DNA from: Planctomycetota bacterium
GTDB taxonomy: Bacteria > Planctomycetota > Planctomycetia > Pirellulales > Pirellulaceae
Direction of reading: 5' to 3'
DNA: 41,581 nt
Assembly: GCA_024276655.1 (NCBI GenBank)
Contig: JAJRWU010000011.1
Coordinates: 1-41,581 of the forward strand
In this document: one piece after another, positions 25,563 through 35,965 of the stretch
Position numbering within the stretch: position 1 is the stretch's first letter
Layout: the number at the start of each line of letters is the position of its first letter
Notes under the pieces: model-generated
Databases searched by the model: none
Seen by the model: only the letters and a program-made list of their open reading frames with translations
Told to the model about the DNA's origin: nothing
Translations under genes and position numbers: made by a program

Positions 25563-25979
25563 ATGTCTGGAAACGAAGAGCAATCACAAAATGAAGAGCA
25601 GCCGAAAATCATCATCGATAGCGACTGGAAAGAACAAGTCGCGGCCGAAAAGGAAGCCTTGCGTCAACAAGCACAAGAAACCCAAGAGAACAAAAATACG
25701 CCCGAGGCAGCTTGGCCGCCGGCTTCCTTCGCCACGCTGGTCTCGACCTTGGCCACTCAAGCCGTGGCGGCGTTGGGCCAAATGGTCGACCCCGAGCAGG
25801 AAGAAGTGGTGGTCAACCTCGATTTCGCCAAACACATGATCGACACCCTGGCTCTCTTGGAGGAAAAAACCAAGGGCAATTTAACGCCGGAAGAATCGAC
25901 CATGCTGGCAGATGTGCTGCACCAACTGCGTATGCTTTTCGTGGCGATCGATGGCCAAGCGAAAGCGGCCGATCAATAG
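25563..25979 (+). CDS. DUF1844 domain protein
   Basis: A 138-residue soluble protein with an acidic Glu/Gln-rich N-terminus (about 1-45), then the DUF1844 core: PPASFATLVSTLATQAVAALGQMVDPEQEEVVVNLDFAKHMIDTLALLEEKTKGNLTPEESTMLADVLHQLRMLF. The family is widespread in planctomycetes and related phyla and has no known function. Start ATG 25563 is preceded by GGGAG; a longer frame from 25494 is less likely. It is followed by a spaced inverted repeat, ACATGTCCGGCGGCGA (26008-26023) and a one-mismatch reverse complement (26106-26121), which may be a transcription stop for this or the facing gene. Confidence 0.88.
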   Translation: MSGNEEQSQNEEQPKIIIDSDWKEQVAAEKEALRQQAQETQENKNTPEAAWPPASFATLVSTLATQAVAALGQMVDPEQEEVVVNLDFAKHMIDTLALLEEKTKGNLTPEESTMLADVLHQLRMLFVAIDGQAKAADQ

Positions 25980-26007
25980 AAATTGAAAGGCCAGTAGAGG
26001 TTGAAAG

Positions 26008-26121
26008 ACATGTCCGGCGGCGATGGTCAATCCTCTGGCCTGGCAATCGTCAGACTGACTTGCAATCCTTCCGAGCGACTATAAATGCAAGGCCGGCGAG
26101 GCTCCTCGCCGTCGGACATGT
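26008..26121. repeat. Spaced inverted repeat between convergent genes
   Basis: ACATGTCCGGCGGCGA (26008-26023) and TCGCCGTCGGACATGT (26106-26121) are complementary except for one position, 82 bases apart. They lie between the DUF1844 (+) and DUF1501 (-) ends. There is no clear T run. Confidence 0.55.
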
Positions 26122-26201
26122 GCATTCAATCTAGCCGCTGCCGGGCGCCTGACAAGGACGGAGCAAATGTACATCCCCCCACTCTCTGGGTGGAAGCAGC
26201 C

Positions 26202-27566
26202 TCACAGCAATTCGGGAATCGGTCGACCGCTGGGCAGGATGGCGTTCGGACGGCCCGCGTAGTCGTTGAAAGTTGCCGCGGGATTAATACCCAAGTGCCG
26301 ATAAACCGTGGCCAGCAAATCTTGCGGCGTGTAAGGACGCTCGGTCGGATACTCCGCCTTGCTGTTGGTGGCGCCAATGACTTGCCCCATTTTCAAGCCG
26401 CCGCCCGAGAGTAACGCCGTGTACGCCTGCGGCCAATGGTTTCGTCCGGCGCCGCTGTTGTTTTGGCTCAAACGCGGCGTACGGCCGAATTCGCCCACCA
26501 CCACGACCAAAATCTTGCGGTCCAGGCCGCGCTGGTAAATGTCTTGGATGAGCGTCGCGAGGGCTTGGTCCATGTAGGGCAGGCGAACGCGCATATATTT
26601 GGCGAAATGGCCGGGTCGGCCGGAGTTGCCGATGTGGTCGTCCCAGTTGGTGAATTCCTGGCCGGTCTTCGGCGTGTTGAAATACAAATTGACCACCGCC
26701 GCGCCCGATTCCGCCAACCGCCGCGCCAGCAAGCAACCTTGCCCCCAGAGATTGCGGCCGTATTGATCTCGCAGCTTTGCGTCTTCCTGACTGATATCGA
26801 ACGCCTTCGCGACCGTTGGGCTGGTGAGCATTTGAAAAGCGAGTTGCTGGTATTTGTCGACGCTTTCCAACACGCCGCCGGTATCGAGATCGAGCCGCAA
26901 CCGATCAAACTCGCGCAACAGCCGGCGGCGGTCGTCGAGGAATGTTTCATCACGACCCGCGGCCAGCTTCAGTTGCGGCGGCGCGTAGCTCGACGACGAA
27001 GGGTCGCCCGTTTCGAAAGCATTGTGGTGCAAACCAAGATACGTCGGTCGCGTCATGTACGGCTTTTGAGGAATCGCGATGTAGGGCGGCATGGCCTGCC
27101 GCATGCCGCGTAATTTGCTGGCTACCGAGCCAAAGTCAGGATGCTCGCTTTTCGACTGCGAAGTGGGGTCGAGTTTTTTCGGCCGCTTGCCGGTCAACAC
27201 AATAATACCGCCATCGCTATGAATGCCGACATCGTGGTGCAGCGAACGAACCAGGGAAAACTTGTCGGCCAACTTGGCTTGCAAGGGAAAGTGCTCGCAA
27301 ATATTCATGCCTGGAACGTTGGTGGCAATCGGCGAGAACACGCTCCGATACGCCGTGGGCGCTTGCGGTTTGAGGTCGTAGGTTTCGAGCTGCGAAGCGC
27401 CGCCATGTTGGTACAACATGATAACCGACGTATCGCTCCCGGCCCCGCCGGCCGCGGCGCGCTGCTCCAACAAAGAGGCCAGGGAGCATCCGCCCAGAGC
27501 CAACGCCCCAACTTGCAGGAAGTTACGGCGGTTGACAGGCCCCGCGCATCGGTGGAAATCCTGCAT
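26202..27566 (-). CDS. DUF1501 family protein with Tat-type signal
   Basis: A 454-residue exported protein of the DUF1501 family (alkaline-phosphatase-like superfamily), abundant in planctomycetes and usually next to DUF1549/DUF1553 cytochromes. Seen here: a twin-arginine-type signal (VNRRNFLQVGALALGG), then IMLYQHGGASQLETYDLKPQAP, FSLVRSLHHDVGIHSDG, WDDHIGNSGRPGHFA, and near the end VVVVGEFGRTPRLSQNNSGAGRNHWPQAYTALLSGGGLKMGQ and YTPQDLLATVYRHLGI. These match the family, including probable metal-binding Asp/His residues; the substrate is unknown and hydrolase activity is inferred from the fold. Start ATG 27566 has GGAG upstream. No DUF1549/1553 partner is in the window. Confidence 0.93.
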   Translation of the reverse strand: MQDFHRCAGPVNRRNFLQVGALALGGCSLASLLEQRAAAGGAGSDTSVIMLYQHGGASQLETYDLKPQAPTAYRSVFSPIATNVPGMNICEHFPLQAKLADKFSLVRSLHHDVGIHSDGGIIVLTGKRPKKLDPTSQSKSEHPDFGSVASKLRGMRQAMPPYIAIPQKPYMTRPTYLGLHHNAFETGDPSSSSYAPPQLKLAAGRDETFLDDRRRLLREFDRLRLDLDTGGVLESVDKYQQLAFQMLTSPTVAKAFDISQEDAKLRDQYGRNLWGQGCLLARRLAESGAAVVNLYFNTPKTGQEFTNWDDHIGNSGRPGHFAKYMRVRLPYMDQALATLIQDIYQRGLDRKILVVVVGEFGRTPRLSQNNSGAGRNHWPQAYTALLSGGGLKMGQVIGATNSKAEYPTERPYTPQDLLATVYRHLGINPAATFNDYAGRPNAILPSGRPIPELL

Positions 27567-27919
27567 TTTTTCACGCTCCGTTTCCAATGCCAGCATAGCA
27601 CTCCCGCCGCGACATTATTATTTTCATCTATTTTCACACTGTGAGCAAGCGAAACCCGGAGGAGCTTCAGCGACATGCGATGTTCTTCGCGATGCTCTTC
27701 GCCAGAATATTTTGACAGGTTCCCGAGGCCGAACGCGTTCTCGCGTCGGCGGACCAATATAACTGCCATTGTCTTTCTGGTGTATCACCGCTGTTCTGGG
27801 GCTGGCCATGCCATACTGCGGTAGGTCTGCCGAAATTTGATTGTGGCGGGCCGCCGGAAAAAAGTGCTCGGGCGGCCCCGCTTTCGCTTTCTTGGTCGAA
27901 CCAAAGGACGCGCGAACCC
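27567..27919. other. Divergent intergenic region with a G+C-rich hairpin
   Basis: This 353-base gap lies between the DUF1501 gene (-) and the TPR gene (+) and must hold both promoters. An exact hairpin, GGGCCGCC (27848-27855) and GGCGGCCC (27871-27878), lies about 40 bases before the TPR start. No reliable promoter or coding signal was found. Confidence 0.5.
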
Positions 27920-28375
27920 ATGAAGCATCGATTCACGATCATCGCCGCGTTGGTGCTCTCACTGTCGGCAACGCAACTAGCATTTTCACGGGAAGTGGGT
28001 GAAGCAGTCGCGGGATGGGGCGAGCAGGTCCGGGCGGCGCAAGCCCATTATCGATTGCGTGAATACGATCAGGCCGTGGTCGCCGCAAAAAAATCTCTTG
28101 AACTAGCGGAGGAAAACGGCGGCCCCGACGATCTTGCCATTGCTCTGAGTTTGAATAGCTTGGCCATGTCTTACCAAGCACAAAAGAAGTACGCCGAGGC
28201 CGAGTCGCTCTACCAGCGTGCGTTGGCGATTTTGGAAAAGGAAAAAGGGCCCGAGCATGCCAGCGTGGTCAAAATTTTGAACCCGTTGGCCGAACTGTAT
28301 CGTGCCATGGACCGCGAGCAAGATGCAGAACCGCTGGAGCGGCGGGCAGCGCGAATCGACGCAATTCAAAGATGA
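27920..28375 (+). CDS. Secreted tetratricopeptide repeat protein
   Basis: A 151-residue protein with a signal peptide (MKHRFTIIAALVLSLSATQLAFS, cleaved near residue 23) followed by about three TPR units of the kinesin-light-chain type: AHYRLREYDQAVVAAKKSLELAEE, ALSLNSLAMSYQAQKKYAEAESLYQRALAILEKEKGPEHASV and LAELYRAMDREQDAEPLERRA. These form a helical scaffold for protein contacts; the partner is unknown. Start ATG 27920 follows AAAGGA. It converges with the polyprenyl synthetase gene. A degraded hairpin element follows the stop. Confidence 0.85.
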   Translation: MKHRFTIIAALVLSLSATQLAFSREVGEAVAGWGEQVRAAQAHYRLREYDQAVVAAKKSLELAEENGGPDDLAIALSLNSLAMSYQAQKKYAEAESLYQRALAILEKEKGPEHASVVKILNPLAELYRAMDREQDAEPLERRAARIDAIQR

Positions 28376-28390
28376 GAAACCGGCCACGGG

Positions 28391-28438
28391 TTTTGAATTT
28401 ACAGACCAAATTAAAAGCCCTGCATTTTCAAAACGCGG
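28391..28438 (+). repeat. Hairpin element copy G, degraded
   Basis: TTTTGAATTTACAGACC and AATTAAAAGCCCTGCATTTT match the left half of copy A, while the right arm is eroded (CAAAACGCGG). It is 16 bases after the TPR stop, in the gene direction. No other structure is seen up to 28560. Confidence 0.6.
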
Positions 28439-28560
28439 TGGCGGCGGTCAGGAAGATGGGCGGCAGTTATTTTTATGAATTTCTACCAGACGCGACGGGC
28501 ATTCTTCTTTTGCTCGACCTTCGCCGCCAAGAAACATCCGCATTCCAGCAGCAGGAACCC

Positions 28561-29583
28561 TCAGGCGGAACGGGCGACAACAAACTGTGCTATTTGCTGC
28601 AAGACCTGCTTGGCGTCGCTTTCGGGAAGCGGCGAAATTTCCTCCATGGCCCGGTCTGCATATGCCTGCGCTTTTTCCCGGGAATAACGTATGGCGTCGA
28701 AACGGTCATACCAGAGCGCCAGTTGCCTCGCCCGGCAGGCAGACCCATCTTGCGGCGAACTGTCTTCGTTGAGAATGGCTTCGAGTTGCTGACGTTCTTT
28801 CAGATTCGCACATTGCAGCGTGCGAATGAGCGGCAGGGTTGGTTTTTGTTTTTCCAGGTCGGTTCCCAGACTTTTGCCGGCGACTTTTTCTTCGCCCACC
28901 ACGTCGAGCAAGTCATCGGCAATTTGAAAGGCCACGCCAAGGTAACGGCCATAGCGGGCTAGGCGGGCTACGAGTTGTTCGTCGACTCCGGCGTAGTGGG
29001 CGCCCAGTTCGCAGCAGCAGGCACAAAGTTCGGCGGTCTTGGCTTCAATGATTTCCAGGTAGGCTTCCTCGGTGAGCGAGAAGACGCCGCAACTGCCCAT
29101 CTGGCGGATTTCGCCTTCGCAAACGATGTTGGTCGCGCGGCCAATCACACGGCAGGCGAAAGTCGTTTCGAGCGTGCTGGCTAAATAAAAGGCGTGTGTG
29201 AAGAGGAAGTCGCCCAGCAAGACGCTGGCCTCATTGCCCCAACGGCTGTTGACCGTCGCCAAGTGGCGGCGCACGTCGGCTTCATCGAGCACGTCGTCGT
29301 GGACCAGCGTGGCGGTGTGAATCATTTCCACCACAGCCGATAGCGTGTGGTGCTCCGGTGTGATTGTTCCACACGCTTTTGCCGAGAGTAAAAGCAGAGC
29401 GGGCCGCAGACGTTTACCGCCGAGCTTAAAACCGTATTTCACGAGTTCGTCGACGAAAGAATCTTGGCTGACCATTTCCGCCGCCAGAATTCGCTCCACT
29501 TCGCCCATGTCTTCCAAGACGGGCGCGTAAAGAAGGCGTAACGATTCGGGAAGCGCGGCGAAGTTCATTGTCGACGGGGTCAC
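28561..29583 (-). CDS. Polyprenyl diphosphate synthase (trans-isoprenyl type)
   Basis: A 340-residue enzyme that condenses isopentenyl diphosphate onto an allylic primer. Both Asp-rich motifs are visible: HDDVLDEAD (first) and QIADDLLDVVG (second), together with the GGKRLRPALLLL substrate-binding motif near residues 54-65. Length and motifs fit IspB/HepT-like long-chain synthases used for quinone side chains; chain length cannot be told from sequence alone. The start is GTG 29583 with AGGA about ten bases upstream; ATG 29568 is an alternative. It is the next minus-strand gene after moaC, about 160 bases on, with hairpin copy H between them. Confidence 0.92.
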   Translation of the reverse strand: MTPSTMNFAALPESLRLLYAPVLEDMGEVERILAAEMVSQDSFVDELVKYGFKLGGKRLRPALLLLSAKACGTITPEHHTLSAVVEMIHTATLVHDDVLDEADVRRHLATVNSRWGNEASVLLGDFLFTHAFYLASTLETTFACRVIGRATNIVCEGEIRQMGSCGVFSLTEEAYLEIIEAKTAELCACCCELGAHYAGVDEQLVARLARYGRYLGVAFQIADDLLDVVGEEKVAGKSLGTDLEKQKPTLPLIRTLQCANLKERQQLEAILNEDSSPQDGSACRARQLALWYDRFDAIRYSREKAQAYADRAMEEISPLPESDAKQVLQQIAQFVVARSA

Positions 29584-29683
29584 GTTGATCGGTCCTGAAT
29601 AAGTGGATGGCGGCGTTGCTAGGCTTCGGGCTGCTTGTTTTTTTTAAGTCGTGTTCTGAATCCGTTACCGAATTGCGGTGCAA

Positions 29684-29716
29684 AAAAGCCCGGCATTTTG
29701 AAAATGCCGGGCTTTT
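29684..29716 (-). repeat. Hairpin element copy H, perfect stem
   Basis: The same 16-base-arm stem as copy A. On the minus strand its right flank reads AATTCGGTAACGGATTCAGAA, matching the copy A flank, so the element is oriented with moaC and lies just past its stop. A T run follows the stem on the minus strand. Confidence 0.85.
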
Positions 29717-29745
29717 AATCCGGCAGGTTATTCCACCCCGACGTT

Positions 29746-30231
29746 TTAGGTTTGCTGGGAATCACGGAGGAAGTGTCCGCTGCGCCCACCCGATTTTTCC
29801 AATAGTTTGATGCTGCTGATCGTCATTTCCCGGTCTACGGCTTTGCACATGTCGTAAATCGTGAGCGCCGCGACGCTGACCGCCGCGAGCGCTTCCATTT
29901 CGACGCCCGTTCTGGCAAACACGCCGACGCGGGCTTCGATCTGTAATGTGCGGTTGTCCGCGAAGTCGAAGGTTATTTCGACGGAATCGAGGCCCAGCGG
30001 ATGACACAGAGGAATTAGGTCGGCGGTTTTTTTGGCGCCCATCACGCCCGCCAGCCGGGCCACCTGGAGAACATCTCCCTTGGCGGCGGTTTGCTGGCGA
30101 ATCATCTGCAAGGTTTCTGGCCGCATTGAAACTTCGCCGCCGGCGCGGGCCAGCCGCTGTGTGGGCTCTTTGTGGCTGACGTCGACCATGCGCGCCGCGC
30201 CAGTTTCGTCGAAATGCGTGAGTTTGTTCAT
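29746..30231 (-). CDS. moaC: Cyclic pyranopterin monophosphate synthase
   Basis: A 161-residue enzyme of molybdenum cofactor synthesis, converting the MoaA product to cyclic pyranopterin monophosphate. Signature stretches are all present: [20 protein letters not shown] at the start, [13 protein letters not shown] with the conserved His, [25 protein letters not shown] with the catalytic Lys and Asp, and the [13 protein letters not shown] end. The length is normal for the family. Start ATG 30231 fits; the ribosome binding site is weak. MoaA is not in the window. A 450-base gap with stem-loops lies upstream, and hairpin copy H lies downstream. Confidence 0.97.
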   Translation of the reverse strand: MNKLTHFDETGAARMVDVSHKEPTQRLARAGGEVSMRPETLQMIRQQTAAKGDVLQVARLAGVMGAKKTADLIPLCHPLGLDSVEITFDFADNRTLQIEARVGVFARTGVEMEALAAVSVAALTIYDMCKAVDREMTISSIKLLEKSGGRSGHFLRDSQQT

Positions 30232-30256
30232 GACGCGTGAAAAATTCGGGATTGAG

Positions 30257-30469
30257 CAAAACCTTATTCTACGAAGGGTTTTGCAGTCGTCGAGCGGGGT
30301 GGCGCCGGAAGAACGCTGCTGGCATTCCGTCCACGCGACGACTCTCACGGGGGTGAACCGCAACCTCAAGCAGAGGTTAACCGAAATTCGCCAGAATTGA
30401 CGAGAAGAATTGCCTTGGGAGGACGCCGGGGCCGGGACCCCGGCGACTCTCAGGCCGAATCATTCGGCC
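30257..30469. other. Three hairpins in the moaC upstream region
   Basis: Exact or near-exact stems are seen at 30257-30283 (CAAAACCTT with AAGGGTTTTG, one bulge), 30424-30445 (CGCCGGGG/CCCCGGCG) and 30453-30469 (GGCCGAAT/ATTCGGCC). They fall between the HTH/receiver stop and moaC, both on the minus strand, so they may terminate the first gene or structure the moaC leader. Nothing else is recognised in 30232-30681. Confidence 0.5.
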
Positions 30470-30681
30470 GCCCAAAAGCAAAATATCTTGTTCGCCGCAC
30501 GGTGAGATACACCCTGCGACGCGATAATCCGTGCGGAGGGAACGCGTGTTTTCGCATGATAGTTTGAATGCGAAGCCGTCGTCCCGACCGCGTGAGGTAA
30601 AATAAGCCGCTACGGGGGTCTAGCCGTAACGGATGAAACTCATTTCGGCGAAAAGCAGAACGCCCGCAGGCGCTCTCTATT

Positions 30682-31254
30682 CTACACCAGCTCTTTTTTC
30701 GAGCCGATCAAGGTTCGTAGTCGCTCGGCCAGCAAGCTGGCGTCGAACGGCTTCTTAAAGGTTTCGTTGATCGTGGAGCGATCAAAGCTCATCGGGCTGC
30801 CGTCGTCGGGCAGCAGAGCAATCAGGATCGTTTCCGAAAAATCAACGTTCTTTCGCAGGTTCTGACAAATCTGCAATGCTTCGACTTTACCAATCGAAAA
30901 ATCGCAAATGATGCAGTCCGGGTGGAAGCTCTCGGCTTGAATTCCAGCCTCAAAGCCGCTGGCGGCCACAGCCACCTTAAACGACCTCTCGGGTGGGAGC
31001 TCTCGTTTCAAGTTTTCAATGAGCACTTGGTCTTGAGCGACGATCAGCACTTTGGCCATCGCTTCATCTTCCAGGTCGCCCAGGGGCATACCATGCTCTT
31101 TGAGAAATTTTATAAGATACTCTCGCGGAATTCGCCGGTCTTGTGAACCGGGAATGCGGTAACCCTTCAGACGGCCAGAATCAAACCATTTACTGACCGT
31201 GCGCGGGGCCACTTTACAGATCTTGGCGACCTGTCCAGTTGTGAAGACCTTCAT
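30682..31254 (-). CDS. Excisionase-type HTH plus receiver domain regulator
   Basis: A 190-residue protein. Residues about 1-56 form a MerR/excisionase-like winged helix (MKVFTTGQVAKICKVAPRTVSKWFDSGRLKGYRI), and residues about 68-185 a response-regulator receiver-like fold. The likely phospho-acceptor Asp is in CIICDFSIGKVEAL and the conserved Lys in TFKKPFDAS. The order, DNA-binding domain first and receiver second, is the reverse of classical regulators and is common in planctomycetes. The receiver's acidic pocket looks incomplete, so it may be a pseudo-receiver. Start ATG 31254; the leader upstream has a strong hairpin with T run. No partner kinase is in the window. Confidence 0.85.
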   Translation of the reverse strand: MKVFTTGQVAKICKVAPRTVSKWFDSGRLKGYRIPGSQDRRIPREYLIKFLKEHGMPLGDLEDEAMAKVLIVAQDQVLIENLKRELPPERSFKVAVAASGFEAGIQAESFHPDCIICDFSIGKVEALQICQNLRKNVDFSETILIALLPDDGSPMSFDRSTINETFKKPFDASLLAERLRTLIGSKKELV

Positions 31255-31344
31255 CGCAGGTTCTCCGTTACTCTCGTTGAATCAATCTGAACCACATCAG
31301 AACGGCAGGTTCCCGATGCGGCGTCTATGGCCCCTATGACTGGT

Positions 31345-31398
31345 AAAAAATCGACGCTCGTTTCGTTCCTTCTCTGCGGTACGCTAGTCGATTTTTTT
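31345..31398 (-). terminator. Terminator-like hairpin in the leader of the HTH/receiver gene
   Basis: AAAAAATCGAC (31345-31355) and GTCGATTTTTT (31387-31397) pair exactly around a 31-base loop. On the minus strand the stem ends in a T run. It lies about 90 bases before the regulator's start codon, so it may be an attenuator, or end a small RNA. It could work in both directions. Confidence 0.6.
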
Positions 31399-31500
31399 CC
31401 ATCATCTGGGTCGGGGCCTTACGTTAATCTGTTCAGCTTGACCAGGTTCAGATCCTTCCGAATTCTGGCCACGCCAATAACATCGGCATTTTTGGCAGTT
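31399..31500 (-). ncRNA. Candidate structured leader RNA upstream of the terminator
   Basis: On the minus strand this segment holds GGATCTGAACCTGGTCAAG and, further on, AACGTAAGGCCCC, with an ATCTG/CAGAT stem (about 31423-31452). It partly recalls a TPP riboswitch core (GAACCTGATC...GCGTAGGG) but lacks the CTGAGA motif, so that assignment is not made. Placement before a terminator and a gene start is riboswitch-like. Tentative. Confidence 0.3.
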
Positions 31501-31615
31501 GAGAATGGTGAAAACCCGTAAAATAGAGAAGGTCAAAAGCAACCCTCTATTCAGGCGCATCCTCGCAAGCCAAATAACATTCTTTCGGCGCAATACTCAG
31601 CAGGGGGAGCAACGC

Positions 31616-31650
31616 AAAAAACGCCCTGGTCGTTAGGTCGACAACCAGCG
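31616..31650 (-). terminator. Rho-independent terminator on the minus strand
   Basis: On the minus strand, CGCTGGTTGTCG and CGACCAGGGCG form a stem with a TCGACCTAACGA-type apex, directly followed by TTTTTT. Two short hairpins lie upstream of it: AGGCA/TGCCT near 31661-31675 and GTCACC/GGTGAC (31683-31700). The nearest minus-strand gene ends at 32039, so this may end that transcript or an unannotated small RNA. Confidence 0.55.
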
Positions 31651-31935
31651 CATTAGCTTGAGGCAGAGATTGCCTAAGGCAGGTCACCCCCCTTGGTGAC
31701 AAATTCCGTAGCCCGCCCAAAACCCATAGAGGCCAAGACGAAGAAACGGAACAAGCCTTCTGAATCTTAATTTCGATTCAAATGGGGGTCATTCTTGAGG
31801 CTGTTTCTCGAACGGCCCGTTTAGATCGTTATTTTCCGCATTTTAGCCAGGAAAATCCCCGAGATTTTTGATGTGCCGGGCTCTTAATTGGGCAAGCTGC
31901 GCTGACTTACCTCTTGGAGGCGTTCCGCCCGAACT

Positions 31936-31968
31936 AAAAGCCCGGCATTTTGAAAATGCCGGGCTTTT
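31936..31968 (+). repeat. Hairpin element copy I, perfect stem
   Basis: Identical 16-base arms to copy A; the flanks GAACT and ACAAGCTACAACGGGGGAACG match copies A and D in plus orientation. Unlike the other copies it faces against the neighbouring minus-strand genes. A half copy (TGCCGGGCTCTTAATTGGG) lies at about 31874. Nothing else is recognised in 31700-32038. Confidence 0.8.
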
Positions 31969-32038
31969 ACAAGCTACAACGGGGGAACGTATTTCGGGAC
32001 GGTTCCCTACGCCTTGACGACAACACTCGGCAACGCCG

Positions 32039-32473
32039 CTATTTCCTAAGTTTGACGCCGTCTAACTTGCCGTCCTTCAGCAATTCGCCATACGTTTCGC
32101 CTTCGGGCGATTTTTCTTTCTCGACTTGCTCCAGAGCGGTGAGAAAATCAGCCACGACCGCATCCACCACTTCCTTCTTCTTAGGATCGCTACGGCTCAA
32201 GCTCTTAACCGATTTAATTCGTCCGGTGAGGTCCTTGTCAGCCAAAATCGCATCGAACGCCTTGCCAAAGTCGTTGCGGTGCGTTTTAGGATCTTTGGTT
32301 CCCTTTTCAACATGGGCGTGGCAGGTGTAGCACGATACCGATTTGAATCGATATTTCTTTTGCAGAGCCTTGCGCAACTCCGATTGCCCGAATGCCGGCG
32401 CAAAACTGCTCGCCAAGATAGAAAGACAACAGATCGCCGACAAAAGCCGCTTGGCCATGAATCGCTTCGCCAT
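32039..32473 (-). CDS. Exported monoheme cytochrome-like protein
   Basis: A 144-residue protein with a signal peptide (AKRLLSAICCLSILASSFAPAFG, cleaved near residue 30) and one CxxCH motif (CYTCH) early in the mature part, followed by a charged helical region rich in Lys/Glu. This is a small periplasmic c-type cytochrome or a heme-binding relative; an axial Met is not obvious. Family members often appear in planctomycetes next to electron-transport genes, but here gyrA is upstream. Start ATG 32473 has GGGGA about ten bases before it; a TTG at 32491 is a weaker option. Likely a stand-alone gene. Confidence 0.75.
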   Translation of the reverse strand: MAKRFMAKRLLSAICCLSILASSFAPAFGQSELRKALQKKYRFKSVSCYTCHAHVEKGTKDPKTHRNDFGKAFDAILADKDLTGRIKSVKSLSRSDPKKKEVVDAVVADFLTALEQVEKEKSPEGETYGELLKDGKLDGVKLRK

Positions 32474-32652
32474 GAGATTTTCCCCATTCAATGTAGGTGT
32501 GTAGACAAAGACACACAGTTCACGAAATTACGTCTCGCCGCCGCGGGTAGGTTCAGGCGGGCGGCCCTGGGGGGGCGTTTATTATAGCAAGAATTTTTTT
32601 CGCGGGCGACTCTATTCCACCGCGAGGAAATTCCCCTGCTCCCCGCGCCCCA

Positions 32653-32700
32653 GCAATGAGCCCCCGCAATGAGCCCCCGCAATGAGCCCCCGCAATGAGC
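32653..32700. repeat. 13-bp tandem repeat (GCAATGAGCCCCC)
   Basis: About four units in direct tandem between the cytochrome gene and gyrA, followed by two copies of CCCAGCCTCCGGCT (about 32737-32772). The units are adjacent without spacers, so this is not a CRISPR array. The 32474-32822 gap otherwise shows no signal. Confidence 0.85.
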
Positions 32701-32822
32701 GACGGCGCGAATGACGACGTTGTTTGGCGGCGTTTGCCCAGCCTCCGGCTAATGACCGCCCAGCCTCCGGCTTGATGAGAATTCCATAACACCATTGCGC
32801 GGAATAGATCTTGGACAGCCGC

Positions 32823-35663
<2,841 letters not shown>

Positions 35664-35965
35664 TCGGCCACCCCTTTTTCAAAGTGCTCGCGCCGCTAGA
35701 TGCCGCGGCGATCTCGATTATGCGAAACCGCCATGATAGCAAATTCGCGTCTCGCCCACAACCGGGCGGTCAATAAACGGCTCGACGCAAGCTACTACAA
35801 GGAAACACTTTACGGATCACACCGAAAGGCGATCCTGCGGCGGTCGTGCGGTCCGCTGGAGCGTGTTTTCGTCATGCCAGCGTTGGGCATGGCGTACTCC
35901 TGTGCTTTCCTGGGCTGCTGATGCACATGCGATTGGTCAGCTAGGCGCGAAGCCTTTTTCCGGCC
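35664..35965. other. Intergenic region upstream of gyrA
   Basis: A 302-base gap that should hold the gyrA promoter, on the minus strand. No convincing promoter, hairpin or coding sequence was found. Confidence 0.4.

Noticed and set aside
28450-28560. Short minus-strand frame after the polyprenyl synthetase gene
   Set aside because: A possible 31-residue frame exists but has no ribosome binding site or family pattern.
31411-31470. Signal recognition particle RNA or TPP riboswitch
   Set aside because: Words such as GAACCTGGTCA and CCAGGTTCAG look similar to SRP RNA or TPP cores, but the SRP GGAAGCAGCC region and the TPP CTGAGA motif are absent, so neither identity can be claimed.
32653-32772. 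CRISPR array
   Set aside because: The 13-base units are directly adjacent with no unique spacers, and no cas genes are nearby; a simple tandem repeat.
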